From: an uncultured Bacillota bacterium
GTDB lineage: Bacteria; Bacillota; Clostridia; Lachnospirales; CAG-274
Assembly: GCA_958426775.1 (NCBI GenBank)
Contig: CATZZP010000018.1
Location: forward strand, 1-44,648
DNA length: 44,648 nt
Direction: 5' to 3'
Under the pieces are notes generated by a model. That model did not search any database and was not told the origin of the DNA. It worked only from the letters and a program-made list of their open reading frames with translations. This document shows positions 31,897 to 41,600 of the stretch, piece after piece. The position numbers were made by a program, and so were the translations under genes. Each line of letters starts with the position of its first letter. Position 1 is the first letter of the stretch.

Positions 31897-32964
31897 TTAA
31901 TTGTCATATCTTGATAATCCAAGCTCAATAAGCTTATCTATAAGCTCCTCCGTGCTGTAGCCCGCCTCATTAAAGAGCATGGGATACATACTTATTGCAG
32001 TAAAGCCGGGGAGAGTATTAATCTCATTAAAGATAACCCTGTTTGTGTCCTTTTCAAGGAAAAAGTCAACCCTGGCAAGACCCTTACCGTCAAGAGCCTT
32101 AAATATTTTAACGGCACTTTCCCTGATTTCCTCAGCCTTATCCTGAGGAATATCCGCAGGCAGTACAGTTTTGGACTCCTTGTTATTATACTTAGCGTCA
32201 TAGTCATAAAACTCTGTGGCAGAGAAAATCTCCCCCACTACAGATGCCTGAACCTCATCATTGCCCAGTACACCGCATTCAAGCTCATGCCCTGTAATAT
32301 TCTCCTCAACAACAATGGTGCTGTCCTCCTTAGCGGCAATCCAAAGTCCGTCAAGTAATTCGTCCTTGTTATGTGCCTTTGTAATACCTACGGAGGAGCC
32401 TGCACAGGCAGGCTTAACAAAGCAGGGATAACCGCACTCCGCCTCAATCCTGTCAATACAGGTCTGAGCATTTTCCTCAAGCTCACTGCTATAAATAACA
32501 GTATACTTAGCCTGGTTAATACCCATTGAGTTTGCAATAATTTTAGTATAAACCTTGTTCATACTAACAGCAGAGGAAAGAACGCCACAGCCCACATAAG
32601 GCAATTTGGCAAGCTCTAAAAGTCCCTGAATAGTACCGTCCTCGCCGTAAGCTCCGTGAAGCACGGGAAAAACCAAATCAACGGGAATATGCTTGAACTT
32701 ATCTCCCACAAGCCTTAATAAACCCTTGTGGGTAGCATCGGGACTAAGAATACAATTTGTAGCAAATTTTTCCCAACCATTAGAATTAATGTTTTCCACA
32801 GGACCGTCATATAACATCCAGTTGCCTTCTTTAGAAATATATACGGGAAGTACATAGTACTTTTCTGTATTCATATTGGAAATTACCGTAGCGGCACTCA
32901 TTTTGGAAACCTCGTTTTCAGAGGACTGTCCGCCAAAAAGCACAGCTATTGTTTTCTTGTTCAT
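31897..32964 (-). CDS. ddl: D-alanine--D-alanine ligase
   Basis: This 355-residue ATP-grasp enzyme makes D-Ala-D-Ala for peptidoglycan. It has VLFGGQSSENEVSKMSA at the N-terminus, FPVLHGAYGEDGTIQG, KPACAGSSVGITKA, and Mg-binding residues in VIFNEINTLPGFT. The omega-loop segment FYDYDAKYNN has the Tyr-type form of D-Ala-D-Ala ligases rather than the His-type of VanA/VanB D-lactate ligases. It lies 100 bases after nadE with its own promoter. Confidence 0.95.
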   Translation of the reverse strand: MNKKTIAVLFGGQSSENEVSKMSAATVISNMNTEKYYVLPVYISKEGNWMLYDGPVENINSNGWEKFATNCILSPDATHKGLLRLVGDKFKHIPVDLVFPVLHGAYGEDGTIQGLLELAKLPYVGCGVLSSAVSMNKVYTKIIANSMGINQAKYTVIYSSELEENAQTCIDRIEAECGYPCFVKPACAGSSVGITKAHNKDELLDGLWIAAKEDSTIVVEENITGHELECGVLGNDEVQASVVGEIFSATEFYDYDAKYNNKESKTVLPADIPQDKAEEIRESAVKIFKALDGKGLARVDFFLEKDTNRVIFNEINTLPGFTAISMYPMLFNEAGYSTEELIDKLIELGLSRYDN

Positions 32965-33004
32965 TTACACTTCACTTCTTTCATAAAAAAATAAAATCTA
33001 TAAT

Positions 33005-33033
33005 ATTATAATACTTATGTTCCTATATTACAA
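33005..33033 (-). promoter_or_regulatory. Promoter of ddl
   Basis: On the minus strand TTGTAA (33033-33028), 17 bases, TATAAT (33010-33005), in the nadE-ddl gap. Confidence 0.75.
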
Positions 33034-33064
33034 GTATATTAAGTAAATTAATTTTAGAGCAAGG

Positions 33065-34978
33065 TTACTCCAAATTATTTATTCTTGCAATGAATTCATC
33101 GGAGCTTGCATCAGAGGGCATTCTCCAGTCACCTCTGGGGCTGAGGCTTACAGAGCCTACCTTTGGACCGTCGGGTATACAGGACCTCTTGAACTGCTGG
33201 GAGAAGAACCTGCCGTAGAAGTTCTTAAGCCACTTTAATATTGTGTCATTGTTGTACTTATCCTTAAATGCAGTTTTAGCAAGGAAAAATATTTTTTCGG
33301 GAGGAAATGCCCTTCTCATCATATTATATAGGAAGAAATCGTGCAGCTCATAAGGTCCCACCACGTCCTCTGTAATCTGTGAAATATTGCCGTTTTCATC
33401 GGGAGGCAATAATTCAGGGGATACGGGTGTATCCAGTATATCCTCTAAAACCTCCTTGAGGACGGTGTTTTCCGTATAGTCGGCAGTATACTTTATAAGA
33501 TACTTAACCAGGGTCTTAGGTATGGAGCAGTTTACACCGTACATACTCATATGGTCGCCGTTGTAGGTTGCCCAGCCTAAGGCAAGCTCGCTTAAATCTC
33601 CCGTACCTACCACAAAGCCGTTGTATTTGCCGGCTAAATCCATAAGCACCTGTGTCCTTTCTCTTGCCTGACAGTTTTCATAGGTCAGGTCGTGTATATC
33701 CTGATTATGACCTATATCCCTGTAGTGTAATTCAACGGCGGGAGCAATATTAACCTCCTTAAAGGTAGTGCCTAAGGCATTGCAAAGAGTAACTGCGTTG
33801 TCATGGGTACGCTTTGTAGTACCGAAGCAGGGCATAGTAACCGTAATAATGCCCTTTTTGTCAAGACCTGCAAGCTCAAAGGCTCTTGAGGTAATAATAA
33901 GGGCAAGGGTAGAGTCAAGACCTCCGCTTATGCCTATTACAACGTTTTTTGTGCCGATATGCACAAGCCTCTTTTTAAGTCCCAAAGCCTGAATATCCAT
34001 AATTTCCTTGCATCTTTCCTCACGCCGTGTGCTGTCTGAGGGTACAAAGGGATGAGGGTCAACATAGCGGTTTACCTCTCCGTTATTAGGTGTAAAATCA
34101 AAGTCAATAAAGGTATAGCCCTCTGAATTAACCGTAAAGGTTGTATTTTTACGTCTTTCTGAAACCAGGCTGTCCACATCAATATCACCGTACACAAGGT
34201 CATTTTCAAAAAGCTTGCTTTCAGAGAGAATAATGCCGTTTTCACAAATAAGGCTGTGACCTGAAAAAACTACATCGGTAGTAGACTCTCCTTCACCTGC
34301 ACAGGCATAAATATAACCTGCTATAAGCCTTGCAGACTGGTTTTGTACAAGTCCCCGTCTGTAGTCTGCCTTGCCCGTAATCTCATTCCCGGCAGAGGGG
34401 TTTACAATAATGGTTGCTCCTGCAAGGGCATGATAACAGGAGGGAGGAACGGGTGACCATAAATCTTCGCAAATTTCACAGCCTATTACAATATGCTCAT
34501 AGTCCCTTGCCCTGAATAAAAGCTTAGTGCCGAAGGGTACCCTCTGACCTAAAATATCAATATAGCATGTCTGCTCGGGAGCAGAGGCAAACCATCTTTT
34601 CTCATAAAACTCATTATAATTAGGTAAAAAGGTTTTAGGCACTATACCCAGAAGGCTTCCTTTATAAATAAATACGGCACAGTTATAAAGCTTGCTGTTA
34701 TATTCAAGAGGCAGACCCATACAAATAATAATATTTATGGCAAGAGAAGCTTCCTTTATATATGCCAGTGCATTAAGGGCGGCATTCAGAAGGGTACTCT
34801 GATTAAAAAGGTCACCGCAGGTATAGCCCGTTACAGAAAGCTCAGGCAGAACTATAAGCTCTGCACCCTTGTCTGCAGCCTTGCCTATTGCAGATAAAAT
34901 ACTGTCCCTGTTAAAGGTACAATCCCCTACCTTAATATTACAAGGACCTGCTGCTGTTTTAAAAAAACCATACTTCAT
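33065..34978 (-). CDS. nadE: Glutamine-dependent NAD+ synthetase
   Basis: This 637-residue two-domain enzyme forms NAD from deamido-NAD, glutamine and ATP. The N-terminal nitrilase-type glutaminase (about 1-280) has the Glu-Lys-Cys triad in LPELSVTGYT, VPKTFLPNY and GCEICEDLW. The C-terminal synthetase has the P-loop ISGGLDSTLAL, VGTGDLSELALGW and the YGVNCSIPKTLVKY segment. The length is normal for the fused form. No consensus promoter was found just upstream. Confidence 0.96.
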   Translation of the reverse strand: MKYGFFKTAAGPCNIKVGDCTFNRDSILSAIGKAADKGAELIVLPELSVTGYTCGDLFNQSTLLNAALNALAYIKEASLAINIIICMGLPLEYNSKLYNCAVFIYKGSLLGIVPKTFLPNYNEFYEKRWFASAPEQTCYIDILGQRVPFGTKLLFRARDYEHIVIGCEICEDLWSPVPPSCYHALAGATIIVNPSAGNEITGKADYRRGLVQNQSARLIAGYIYACAGEGESTTDVVFSGHSLICENGIILSESKLFENDLVYGDIDVDSLVSERRKNTTFTVNSEGYTFIDFDFTPNNGEVNRYVDPHPFVPSDSTRREERCKEIMDIQALGLKKRLVHIGTKNVVIGISGGLDSTLALIITSRAFELAGLDKKGIITVTMPCFGTTKRTHDNAVTLCNALGTTFKEVNIAPAVELHYRDIGHNQDIHDLTYENCQARERTQVLMDLAGKYNGFVVGTGDLSELALGWATYNGDHMSMYGVNCSIPKTLVKYLIKYTADYTENTVLKEVLEDILDTPVSPELLPPDENGNISQITEDVVGPYELHDFFLYNMMRRAFPPEKIFFLAKTAFKDKYNNDTILKWLKNFYGRFFSQQFKRSCIPDGPKVGSVSLSPRGDWRMPSDASSDEFIARINNLE

Positions 34979-35320
34979 ATTAAAATCTACCTACTTTCTT
35001 TATATAACAATCATTATTGCACATTACTTCCATTTTATAATATAACAGGTCTTTTGTCCAGTATATATAGGGATTATTACACTAAATACAGACTAATATT
35101 ACAGACAAATATCACAAATGTTACACTGATGTTTTTAATATTACATCTACTTTACAATAAAGCAAAACCCCTTGATTTATCTGAAAAAGGGTGTTATAGT
35201 AGGTTATGCAAACAGATAAAGCCCGATAACAAGGTAGTTTAGTCCTTTAAACGGGGGCATAACCCCTAAGCCTCAGAGGTAATAGTTTTGTTACATTATT
35301 ATTACATCTGAAATTTGTTG
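34979..35320. other. Intergenic region between nadE and the surface-protein gene
   Basis: The first ~100 bases form the divergent nadE leader and are AT-rich. The segment 35170-35290 is richer in GC and contains GGGGGCATAACCCC and CCTAAGCCTCAGAGG. I looked for known riboswitch cores and saw none. A 62-codon frame here (35054) has no ribosome site and is not called. Confidence 0.4.
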
Positions 35321-35349
35321 TTGACGAGCTGAATTTGTGGTGCTATAAT
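35321..35349 (+). promoter_or_regulatory. Strong promoter and stem-bearing leader of the surface-protein gene
   Basis: TTGACG (35321-35326), 17 bases, TATAAT (35344-35349). The ~70-base leader starts near 35356 and contains AGAGGT (35362-35367) pairing with ACCTCT (35381-35386), then AAGGAGG before the ATG. A 5' stem is often seen in stable mRNAs. Confidence 0.82.
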
Positions 35350-35424
35350 ACTTTTTGTAAAAGAGGTAAATTATGCTAACACCTCTACACATTTAATTCA
35401 AAATTTCTTAAGGAGGAAAATGAA

Positions 35425-37896
35425 ATGAAAAGAAAAATTGCTATCATGTTAGCAGCAGTTATGACTACTGCAGTGCTTCCTATGAATGTAATGGCTGCTT
35501 CTTCAAACTCTGTTTCTAAGAGAGTTACCGTTAAGGATGAAGATCCTATCGGTTCTGTTTGGGTAGACGAGAATGAGAATGAGGCTGCTACATCAGGTGC
35601 TAACTACAGCCCTGTTTATTTAAAGCTTTTACCACAGTCAGGTATTGATAAGGGTTCTTCAATCATCATCAATATCGAAAACGGTAAGTTCGATGAGGAC
35701 GAGTTCCCAATGCCAGAGTACGCTTCAGCTAAGGGTGAGTCTTATGACAAGTTAATGAGCGACCTTAACAACGGTATGCCTTTAACAACAGTTCTTAACG
35801 GTGCTCTTGGTACATCTAGCGTTTACCTTCCATACAAGATTGTTAACGTTAGCAAGAGAGAAATCGAAGTTCAGCTCTTCCCTGTAGATGCAGCTGACTG
35901 TGATTCTTCATCTAACAGAATTTCTTATGATAAGGTTTACTACTACATTCCTATCCACGCTATTGCTGATGGTACAGGCGATGTAAAGATTACTATCGAT
36001 GATAACGAGTCAAACATCACAGGTGGCGGTACTTATACAATCGCTACATCTTCTGATGATGACGGCAGCACAACAACTACAATCGATGACCTTACAACAT
36101 TCCGTGATGCTGACTACATGGAAACAATCACAATTAAGGAAAATGTTAAGGAAACTTTCGAAGAAGGTAAGGACATCACAGTTAGAATTTCAGGTGGTTT
36201 CAAGTTCGTTGATGACGACAAGACAACTGCTACATTAACAGGTAGCGGCGAAGAGGCTGATCTTGCAATCACATATGATGATGATATGGAGAAGATGTAT
36301 ATTACTCTTCCTGCTGATTTATCAGGTTATGTTAGCAAGGTTGCTCGTATCAAGATTGAAAACCTTAAGGTTGAGGCTGATGACGAGGATGACGATTGGG
36401 GCGATGTAAGCCTTACATTCTCAGGTGCAGGTCTTACAAAGGAGACAATCCAGGTTGGTACACGTGCTGACTATGGCTTCAAGATGACAACTGTTGATTC
36501 ACCTACAACTATTATGTCTGGTAGAACATGGATCGGCAACGATAGCACAGACCTTGAGGACGAAGACTTTGAGACAGCTGCAGTTAAGTTCGAAGAGACT
36601 AACGCAGGTAGCTGGTTAACATCAAGAAAGATGAAGTTTACTGTTCCTGAGGGTGTTAAGATCGTAGATTACGATTTCGACAGCGTTAAGTATGTATCAA
36701 AGGCTGACCTTTTCGATGCAGCTGAAATTACTTCAGACGGTACTGTTCTTTCACTTCTTAACAAGGAAATGGAAGTTGACGAGGGTGAGTGTGCTGAGTT
36801 CGAGCTTACACTTTACGTTTCTGTAGATGCTGACTTCGCAGGTGACATCACTGTTGGTGTTTCAGGTGCGGGCATCGAGGATGAGTCTACTCTTGAGGAT
36901 GTAGTTGTAGCTACAGCTGTAACTCCTATCAAGGTAGAGTCTAACATTACAAAGGCTAACATGGGTTACCAGGCTGTTGATACTGCTGATATTACTATCA
37001 CAGAGGCTGAGGCTGGTACACTTATCGACGGCGAGGAAGTTGTTATTGCTATCGATAGCCTTTACGGTTCTAAGGAACTTGGTTTCGCTGATGACGACGT
37101 TGATTACACAATCGAGGGCGAGCTTGAGATTGACAACTTCGATGTAGCGGATGGCGAAATTACATTCACAGTTGATAAGGATTCTTACAATGAGCCTTCA
37201 TCAATCACAATTACAAACGTTAAGGTTGGTTCTACACGTTCTGTACCTTACGGTGCATATGACATCAAGGTTATGGGTAGTGCTGTAATCAACAACTACG
37301 CTGATCCTGTTGATGATATTTACCCAGTTCAGGGTTATACACAGGCTCAGGACAACAGCAAGCTTGATGACGAAGATCTTAAGGACATCGCTTACTTCGA
37401 TACAACTGATGGCTACAGCTTCGATGATTACCTTACAATCGTTACAGAGACAGGTACTCTTGACAGCGTAGTTGAGGTTACAATCGGCGAAAGCACAATT
37501 AAGATGGACGGCGAGGATGTTCAGATGGACGTTGCTCCTTACATCCAGGCTTCAAGCAACTCTACAATGGTTCCATTAAGATTTGTATCACTTGCAATCG
37601 GTGTTGATGCTGACAACGTAAGCAACGCTGACGAGTCAAGCAAGGTTATGTGGGATGCTAACACAAAGACAGCTACTGTTCTTTACGCAGCAGGTAACGG
37701 TCAGAAGATTATTCAGTTCACAGCCGGCAGCAACGTTATGACAATCGACGGTACAGCTGTTCCTATGGAAAACGGCGTTGTAGCTGAGATTACAGATAGC
37801 AGAATGTTCGTACCTTTCAGAGCTCTTGGTCAGGCACTTGGTGTACCTGTAACTTGGGATGCTGAAACAAAGACAGCTATCTACAACCAGAAGTAA
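35425..37896 (+). CDS. Abundant secreted S-layer-like protein with copper-amine-oxidase-type repeats
   Basis: This 823-residue protein has a signal peptide (MKRKIAIMLAAVMTTAVLPM, cleavage after NVMAA), a long acidic beta-rich region of about 650 residues without a family I can name, and C-terminal copper amine oxidase N-domain-like repeats (TMVPLRFVSLAIG and MFVPFRALGQALG, each with an MDGxxV/IDGTAV strand before). Such repeats are common in surface proteins of Clostridia and are thought to be structural or wall-binding, not enzymatic. Codons differ from neighbours: AAC, ATC, TTC and GCT are preferred and ATA is rare. With the strong promoter and terminator, this points to very high expression, as for an S-layer or major exoprotein. 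No SLH domain is present. Confidence 0.78.
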   Translation: MKRKIAIMLAAVMTTAVLPMNVMAASSNSVSKRVTVKDEDPIGSVWVDENENEAATSGANYSPVYLKLLPQSGIDKGSSIIINIENGKFDEDEFPMPEYASAKGESYDKLMSDLNNGMPLTTVLNGALGTSSVYLPYKIVNVSKREIEVQLFPVDAADCDSSSNRISYDKVYYYIPIHAIADGTGDVKITIDDNESNITGGGTYTIATSSDDDGSTTTTIDDLTTFRDADYMETITIKENVKETFEEGKDITVRISGGFKFVDDDKTTATLTGSGEEADLAITYDDDMEKMYITLPADLSGYVSKVARIKIENLKVEADDEDDDWGDVSLTFSGAGLTKETIQVGTRADYGFKMTTVDSPTTIMSGRTWIGNDSTDLEDEDFETAAVKFEETNAGSWLTSRKMKFTVPEGVKIVDYDFDSVKYVSKADLFDAAEITSDGTVLSLLNKEMEVDEGECAEFELTLYVSVDADFAGDITVGVSGAGIEDESTLEDVVVATAVTPIKVESNITKANMGYQAVDTADITITEAEAGTLIDGEEVVIAIDSLYGSKELGFADDDVDYTIEGELEIDNFDVADGEITFTVDKDSYNEPSSITITNVKVGSTRSVPYGAYDIKVMGSAVINNYADPVDDIYPVQGYTQAQDNSKLDDEDLKDIAYFDTTDGYSFDDYLTIVTETGTLDSVVEVTIGESTIKMDGEDVQMDVAPYIQASSNSTMVPLRFVSLAIGVDADNVSNADESSKVMWDANTKTATVLYAAGNGQKIIQFTAGSNVMTIDGTAVPMENGVVAEITDSRMFVPFRALGQALGVPVTWDAETKTAIYNQK

Positions 37897-37932
37897 TATA
37901 AATTGACTAAGGTCAGTTGATTATAACGGTTT

Positions 37933-37966
37933 GGAGGACTCCCTTTTGGGAGTTCTCCTTTTTTTT
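37933..37966 (+). terminator. Strong intrinsic terminator of the surface-protein gene
   Basis: GGAGGACTCCC pairs with GGGAGTTCTCC (one mismatch or wobble) around TTTT, followed by eight T. Confidence 0.93.
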
Positions 37967-38131
37967 GTGCAAAATAATGGCTTTAAAGGTCTATGGTTGC
38001 TTATCCTTTGGACTGCAGGGATTTAAGATGAACCTTGTAACCGGGTTACGAAAGCTTAGGAGAAGATAGGTATACATAAATATGTAATATTCAGCCGCTT
38101 ATAGGCATATACCCTATAAAGGGGTGATTAA
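37967..38131 (+). promoter_or_regulatory. Unassigned, possibly structured leader of cwlD
   Basis: These 165 bases precede cwlD. GTAAC-CGG-GTTAC (around 38037-38050) and TTATAGG/CCTATAA (about 38100-38118) can form hairpins; the second abuts the ribosome site AAAGGGGTG. No consensus sigma-A promoter is visible, so a sporulation sigma factor could be used. I could not match it to a known riboswitch. Confidence 0.4.
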
Positions 38132-38812
38132 ATGAAAAAAACAGCCGTAATATACATACTTTTAATTGCTGTGGGTCTGGTGTATTCATATATTAACTTG
38201 AATGTACAGACCGCCGCTATGCCGATAGACAGTAAAAATATTGTAATTGACCCCGGGCATGGTGGCTATGACCCGGGCAAGGTGGCATCTGACGGAACAG
38301 AGGAAAAAGACATAAACTTAGGTGTGGCAAGGCTGCTGGCAGGCTATATGCGACAGGGGGGAGCAAATGTTATTCTTACCCGTAACAGCGATGCAGCACT
38401 GTCTGAGGCAAAGCGTGAGGATTTAAAATTAAGAACGGAGTTTGCCGCAGATAAAAATACGGACCTGTTTATAAGCATACACCAGAACTCTTTTCCACAG
38501 GAAAGTGTACATGGTGCACAGGTTTTCTACAAAAAGGACTCAGAATGCGGAAAAGCTCTTGCAATCTGTATCCAGAAACGACTTAAGGAGGTAGCGGATA
38601 TAGGTAATACCCGTATGCCCAAAGCAGAGGGGAGCTACTTTGTACTTAAAAACAGTAAAGTACCCTCGGTTATTGTAGAATGCGGCTTTTTATCAAATAA
38701 TGAAGAAAATGTAAGGCTAAAGACAGAGGAATACCAAAAGCATCTTGCTTGGGCAATATATATGGGTGTTTTGGACTACTACAGTACGGATAATGAATTA
38801 CTGTTTAATTAA
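38132..38812 (+). CDS. cwlD: N-acetylmuramoyl-L-alanine amidase, CwlD type
   Basis: This 226-residue protein has an N-terminal membrane/signal segment (residues 4-22) and an Amidase_3 domain. Zinc ligands are visible as His in DPGHGGYDPG, Glu in TEEKDINLGVA and His in SIHQNSFP; the catalytic Glu lies in VECGFLSNNEEN. In Bacillus, CwlD removes peptides during cortex muramic-lactam synthesis, needed for germination. Size and form fit CwlD, suggesting a spore former. Other Amidase_3 roles remain possible. Confidence 0.88.
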   Translation: MKKTAVIYILLIAVGLVYSYINLNVQTAAMPIDSKNIVIDPGHGGYDPGKVASDGTEEKDINLGVARLLAGYMRQGGANVILTRNSDAALSEAKREDLKLRTEFAADKNTDLFISIHQNSFPQESVHGAQVFYKKDSECGKALAICIQKRLKEVADIGNTRMPKAEGSYFVLKNSKVPSVIVECGFLSNNEENVRLKTEEYQKHLAWAIYMGVLDYYSTDNELLFN

Positions 38813-38818
38813 TGAGTT

Positions 38819-38851
38819 AAAAAAATCCCTCTGAGCGAGAACTCGGAGGGA
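38819..38851 (-). terminator. Terminator between convergent cwlD and GNAT genes
   Basis: TCCCTCTGAG (38826-38835) and CTCGGAGGGA (38842-38851) pair with one G-U. On the minus strand the stem is followed by seven T (38825-38819), so it mainly serves the adenine deaminase-GNAT transcript. It may also slow cwlD transcripts. Confidence 0.8.
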
Positions 38852-38913
38852 ATAATAAAAATCAGTCAAAGGCAGGCTTTGTTACTTATAAATGAATTAA
38901 AGCCCCATAGTTA

Positions 38914-39393
38914 TTAAAGGGATAATTCCATAAAAACTGCGGTAGTTGCAGGATTGTCATTATATTTGTCAATATAATAAAAACCCAGATTTTCATATAG
39001 CTTGATAGCACTCTTCATAAAGGGAAAGGTATCCAGCCTAATGTATTTATATCCGGTTTTTTTGGCATCTGATATTATTTGATTAGTAAGTATTTGACCT
39101 ATATTCTGCCCTCTGAACTGAGGACGTACATATAATCTTTTAAGCTCACAATAATCACTGTCATTCTGAGTTAAGGCTACACAGCCTGCAATTACTCCGT
39201 CAGAAACGGCAATATACATTCTTCCTGTGGGTAAGCCGTATTTTTTTTCAACGTTTATCAACTCGTCGTTTAAATTCTGAGAGGATAAAACTTGGTTCAC
39301 TTCGCTGTCCTCCGCTGAAATAGCAGAGGTGTATTCTCTTATAAGACACAAAAAATCATTAAGCTTTTCCTGTGCCAAAATAATTTCAACCAT
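38914..39393 (-). CDS. GNAT family N-acetyltransferase
   Basis: The start is set at 39393 (MVEIILAQEKLNDFLCLIRE) with AGGAG upstream. This is also where the paralogous relic at 233-414 begins; an ATG at 39489 would add 32 doubtful residues. The 159-residue protein has the GNAT core: GCVALTQ (beta-4), LKRLYVRPQFRGQNIGQIL with the acetyl-CoA pyrophosphate loop RGQNIG, and LYENLGFYYID near the end. The substrate is unknown. It follows adenine deaminase by 82 bases and is probably co-transcribed. Confidence 0.88.
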   Translation of the reverse strand: MVEIILAQEKLNDFLCLIREYTSAISAEDSEVNQVLSSQNLNDELINVEKKYGLPTGRMYIAVSDGVIAGCVALTQNDSDYCELKRLYVRPQFRGQNIGQILTNQIISDAKKTGYKYIRLDTFPFMKSAIKLYENLGFYYIDKYNDNPATTAVFMELSL

Positions 39394-39475
39394 TTTTTCA
39401 CGCTCCTGCTTTATGGTTTTTGTATAGGATAAAAATTGTTTGACAAAATATATTAATTGGTATAAATTTATACTT

Positions 39476-41119
39476 TTAATAAAAATCAAATTTGCTTACA
39501 TCAAAAAGTCCCTTATCCGTCAGCTTAATTTCAGGTATAACAGGCAGGGCAAGAAAGCTTAGTATCATAAGGAGAGAGCCGGGTTCATCGGAGCTTATTT
39601 CCTTAACAGCCTCTGTTACCCTTTCATAATCACAAAGTGCCTGCTTATAAGGCTTTGAGGTCATAAGACCTGCCACCTCAAGAGGCATATAGGCAAGGAG
39701 CTTGCCCCTCTTAACTACGGCAATACCGCCCTCAGAGCCTAAGGAGTTTACTGCAAGTGCCATATCCTGCGTGTTGTCGCCTAAAACAGTTATGTTATGT
39801 GAGTCGTGACCGATAGTTTGGGCAACAGCACCGCCGCTTATATTAAAGCCCTCTGCAAAAGCCTTTCCGATGCGACCTGTAGCCTTGTGCCTTTCAATAT
39901 TGGCACAAAGAAGTAAGCCTTCACTGCTCTCCTTATATACGGGAGTTGTTATAAGTGTTCCCGGTTTAGCAGATATAACAGGCATATGAGCTGAAAATTC
40001 AATTGCTAGGTCCTCAGGTTTAACCTCTTTTATGTTAACGCTGTTGCTTACAGAGGATATATCGGCTGAGCAAGTTTCCTCCTCAGTATATTTCTTACCT
40101 TTGATGTATACCGAATTAATATTTTCGGGGGCAGGGTCAGCCTTGTCCATAATTACAATATCTGCAACATATCCGGGAGCAATTGCACCTATGCCCTTTA
40201 AGCCGTAAAGCCTTGCAGTATTATATGAGCCAAGGGTAAAGGCGGTAACAGGGTCCATACCCAGACTGATTGCCTTTGAGATACAGTTTGATATTGTACC
40301 CTCTGCGTAAATCTTGTCAATATGCTTGTCATCGGTACAAAAGGCAAAGTGAGATATATTATAGGGTGTAACAGCTTTTATAAGCTCCTGCAGATTTTTA
40401 GCTCCCGTGCCTTCTCTTATAAATATATTAAGACCGAGGCTTACCTTTTCAAGAGTCTCCTGAGCCGTTGAACACTCGTGGTCATTGCTTATACCTCCGC
40501 ATATATATGCCTGTAAATTTCTGCCTGTTGCAAGAGGAATATGACCGTCAATATTATCTGTCAGGCTAAGCTTTTCAACAACATCATTATCACAGTAAAC
40601 AACCCCGGGATAGTTCATCATTTCCCCAAGTCCCAGATATTTGCCTTCATTCCACAGGCTTTGGCAGGCTTTGCTGTCAAGCACTGCACCACTGCTGTCA
40701 AAGGGTGTTGCAGGCACACAGGAGGGTAGCATATAAAAGGTACGAAGGGGTGACTTATCCCCTATCATAAAGTCAAGACCTGTTTTACCGCAAATGTTGG
40801 CAATTTCGTGAGGGTCGGCAATTACCGTAGCCGTACCCTTTGGAATAACCACCTTAGCGTATTGGGAGGGTGTCAGCATAGAGGACTCAATATGAACATG
40901 GGCATCAATAAAGGCAGGAGAAGCAAATTTACCCTTTAAATCTACCGCCTGAGCTGCCTCAAGCTCATCCTTACCTATATAAACTATATATCCCTCTTTA
41001 ATGTAAATATTACCCTCAATAAAGCTATGTCCAAGCACATCAATTACAGTAAGGTTTTTTAATGCCAAATCGCAGGGAATACGCCCCATAGCGGCATCAA
41101 TGAGAATTTTCCTGTTCAT
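39476..41119 (-). CDS. adeC: Adenine deaminase
   Basis: This 547-residue amidohydrolase converts adenine to hypoxanthine for purine salvage. Family signatures are MNRKILIDAAMGRIPCDLAL at the start, metal-binding DAHVHIESSMLTPSQY, IADPHEIANICG and CTDDKHIDKIYAEG. The start at 41119 is preferred because of family alignment and the AAGGAAAGGGATGG upstream; an ATG at 41131 would add four residues. The upstream gap has a TATAAT-like box on the minus strand (41181-41176) without a good -35. Confidence 0.95.
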   Translation of the reverse strand: MNRKILIDAAMGRIPCDLALKNLTVIDVLGHSFIEGNIYIKEGYIVYIGKDELEAAQAVDLKGKFASPAFIDAHVHIESSMLTPSQYAKVVIPKGTATVIADPHEIANICGKTGLDFMIGDKSPLRTFYMLPSCVPATPFDSSGAVLDSKACQSLWNEGKYLGLGEMMNYPGVVYCDNDVVEKLSLTDNIDGHIPLATGRNLQAYICGGISNDHECSTAQETLEKVSLGLNIFIREGTGAKNLQELIKAVTPYNISHFAFCTDDKHIDKIYAEGTISNCISKAISLGMDPVTAFTLGSYNTARLYGLKGIGAIAPGYVADIVIMDKADPAPENINSVYIKGKKYTEEETCSADISSVSNSVNIKEVKPEDLAIEFSAHMPVISAKPGTLITTPVYKESSEGLLLCANIERHKATGRIGKAFAEGFNISGGAVAQTIGHDSHNITVLGDNTQDMALAVNSLGSEGGIAVVKRGKLLAYMPLEVAGLMTSKPYKQALCDYERVTEAVKEISSDEPGSLLMILSFLALPVIPEIKLTDKGLFDVSKFDFY

Positions 41120-41131
41120 TAAAAAGACCAT

Positions 41132-41476
41132 CCCTTTCCTTTAAAAAGCTATACTTGTATTTTATCATTAAGGGGATTATATATCAACTTAAATTAAAAT
41201 TAAGTCTGCATATTTAGTTACACAATTAAAAATTAATGCTAAATAAACTATATTATCAACACTACACACAAAAAGCTTAATAAATTTGTGTAAAATTACC
41301 TAATATGTGGATAGATAAATATAACAAAAGCTAATATATATACAATATATCCAAAAAAAACAGAAATATTTGTATGAATTAACGAAGTTAAGTTACACTT
41401 ATATTACAAACCTAAAAAAATTTAGTTAAAACCGTGTAAAAAACCCTAAAAAAAACCCTTTGCTCAAAAAAACAAA
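41132..41476. other. AT-rich intergenic region between divergent adeC and the SLH gene
   Basis: About 345 bases, very AT-rich, with no convincing gene, hairpin terminator or repeat. Its left end holds the adeC leader and its right end abuts the SLH gene promoter. Confidence 0.5.
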
Positions 41477-41505
41477 TTGACTTTTTAGGCAAAAGGCTAT
41501 ATAAT
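41477..41505 (+). promoter_or_regulatory. Strong promoter of the SLH/cohesin-like gene
   Basis: TTGACT (41477-41482), 17 bases, TATAAT (41500-41505). Transcription should start near 41512, which rules out a start codon at 41511 and leaves a leader of about 90 bases. Confidence 0.85.
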
Positions 41506-41600
41506 TCAAGTTGAAAGAATATTTTTTTAGGGGATTTTTTATGCACATTTCCGCTGATAAGATATTCCTAATTTACAAACTAAAAAAAGGAGGAAGTAAA

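Noticed and set aside
35054..35242. 62-codon frame in the nadE upstream region
   Set aside because: No ribosome site, no recognisable sequence, and it lies upstream of a strong promoter in AT-rich DNA.
35170..35300. Possible riboswitch (c-di-GMP or similar) before the surface-protein gene
   Set aside because: No conserved core was found, and the segment lies upstream of the mapped-by-eye promoter, so it would not be in that transcript.
37967..38131. c-di-AMP (ydaO) or c-di-GMP riboswitch before cwlD
   Set aside because: Key conserved blocks of those families are absent; kept only as an unassigned leader.
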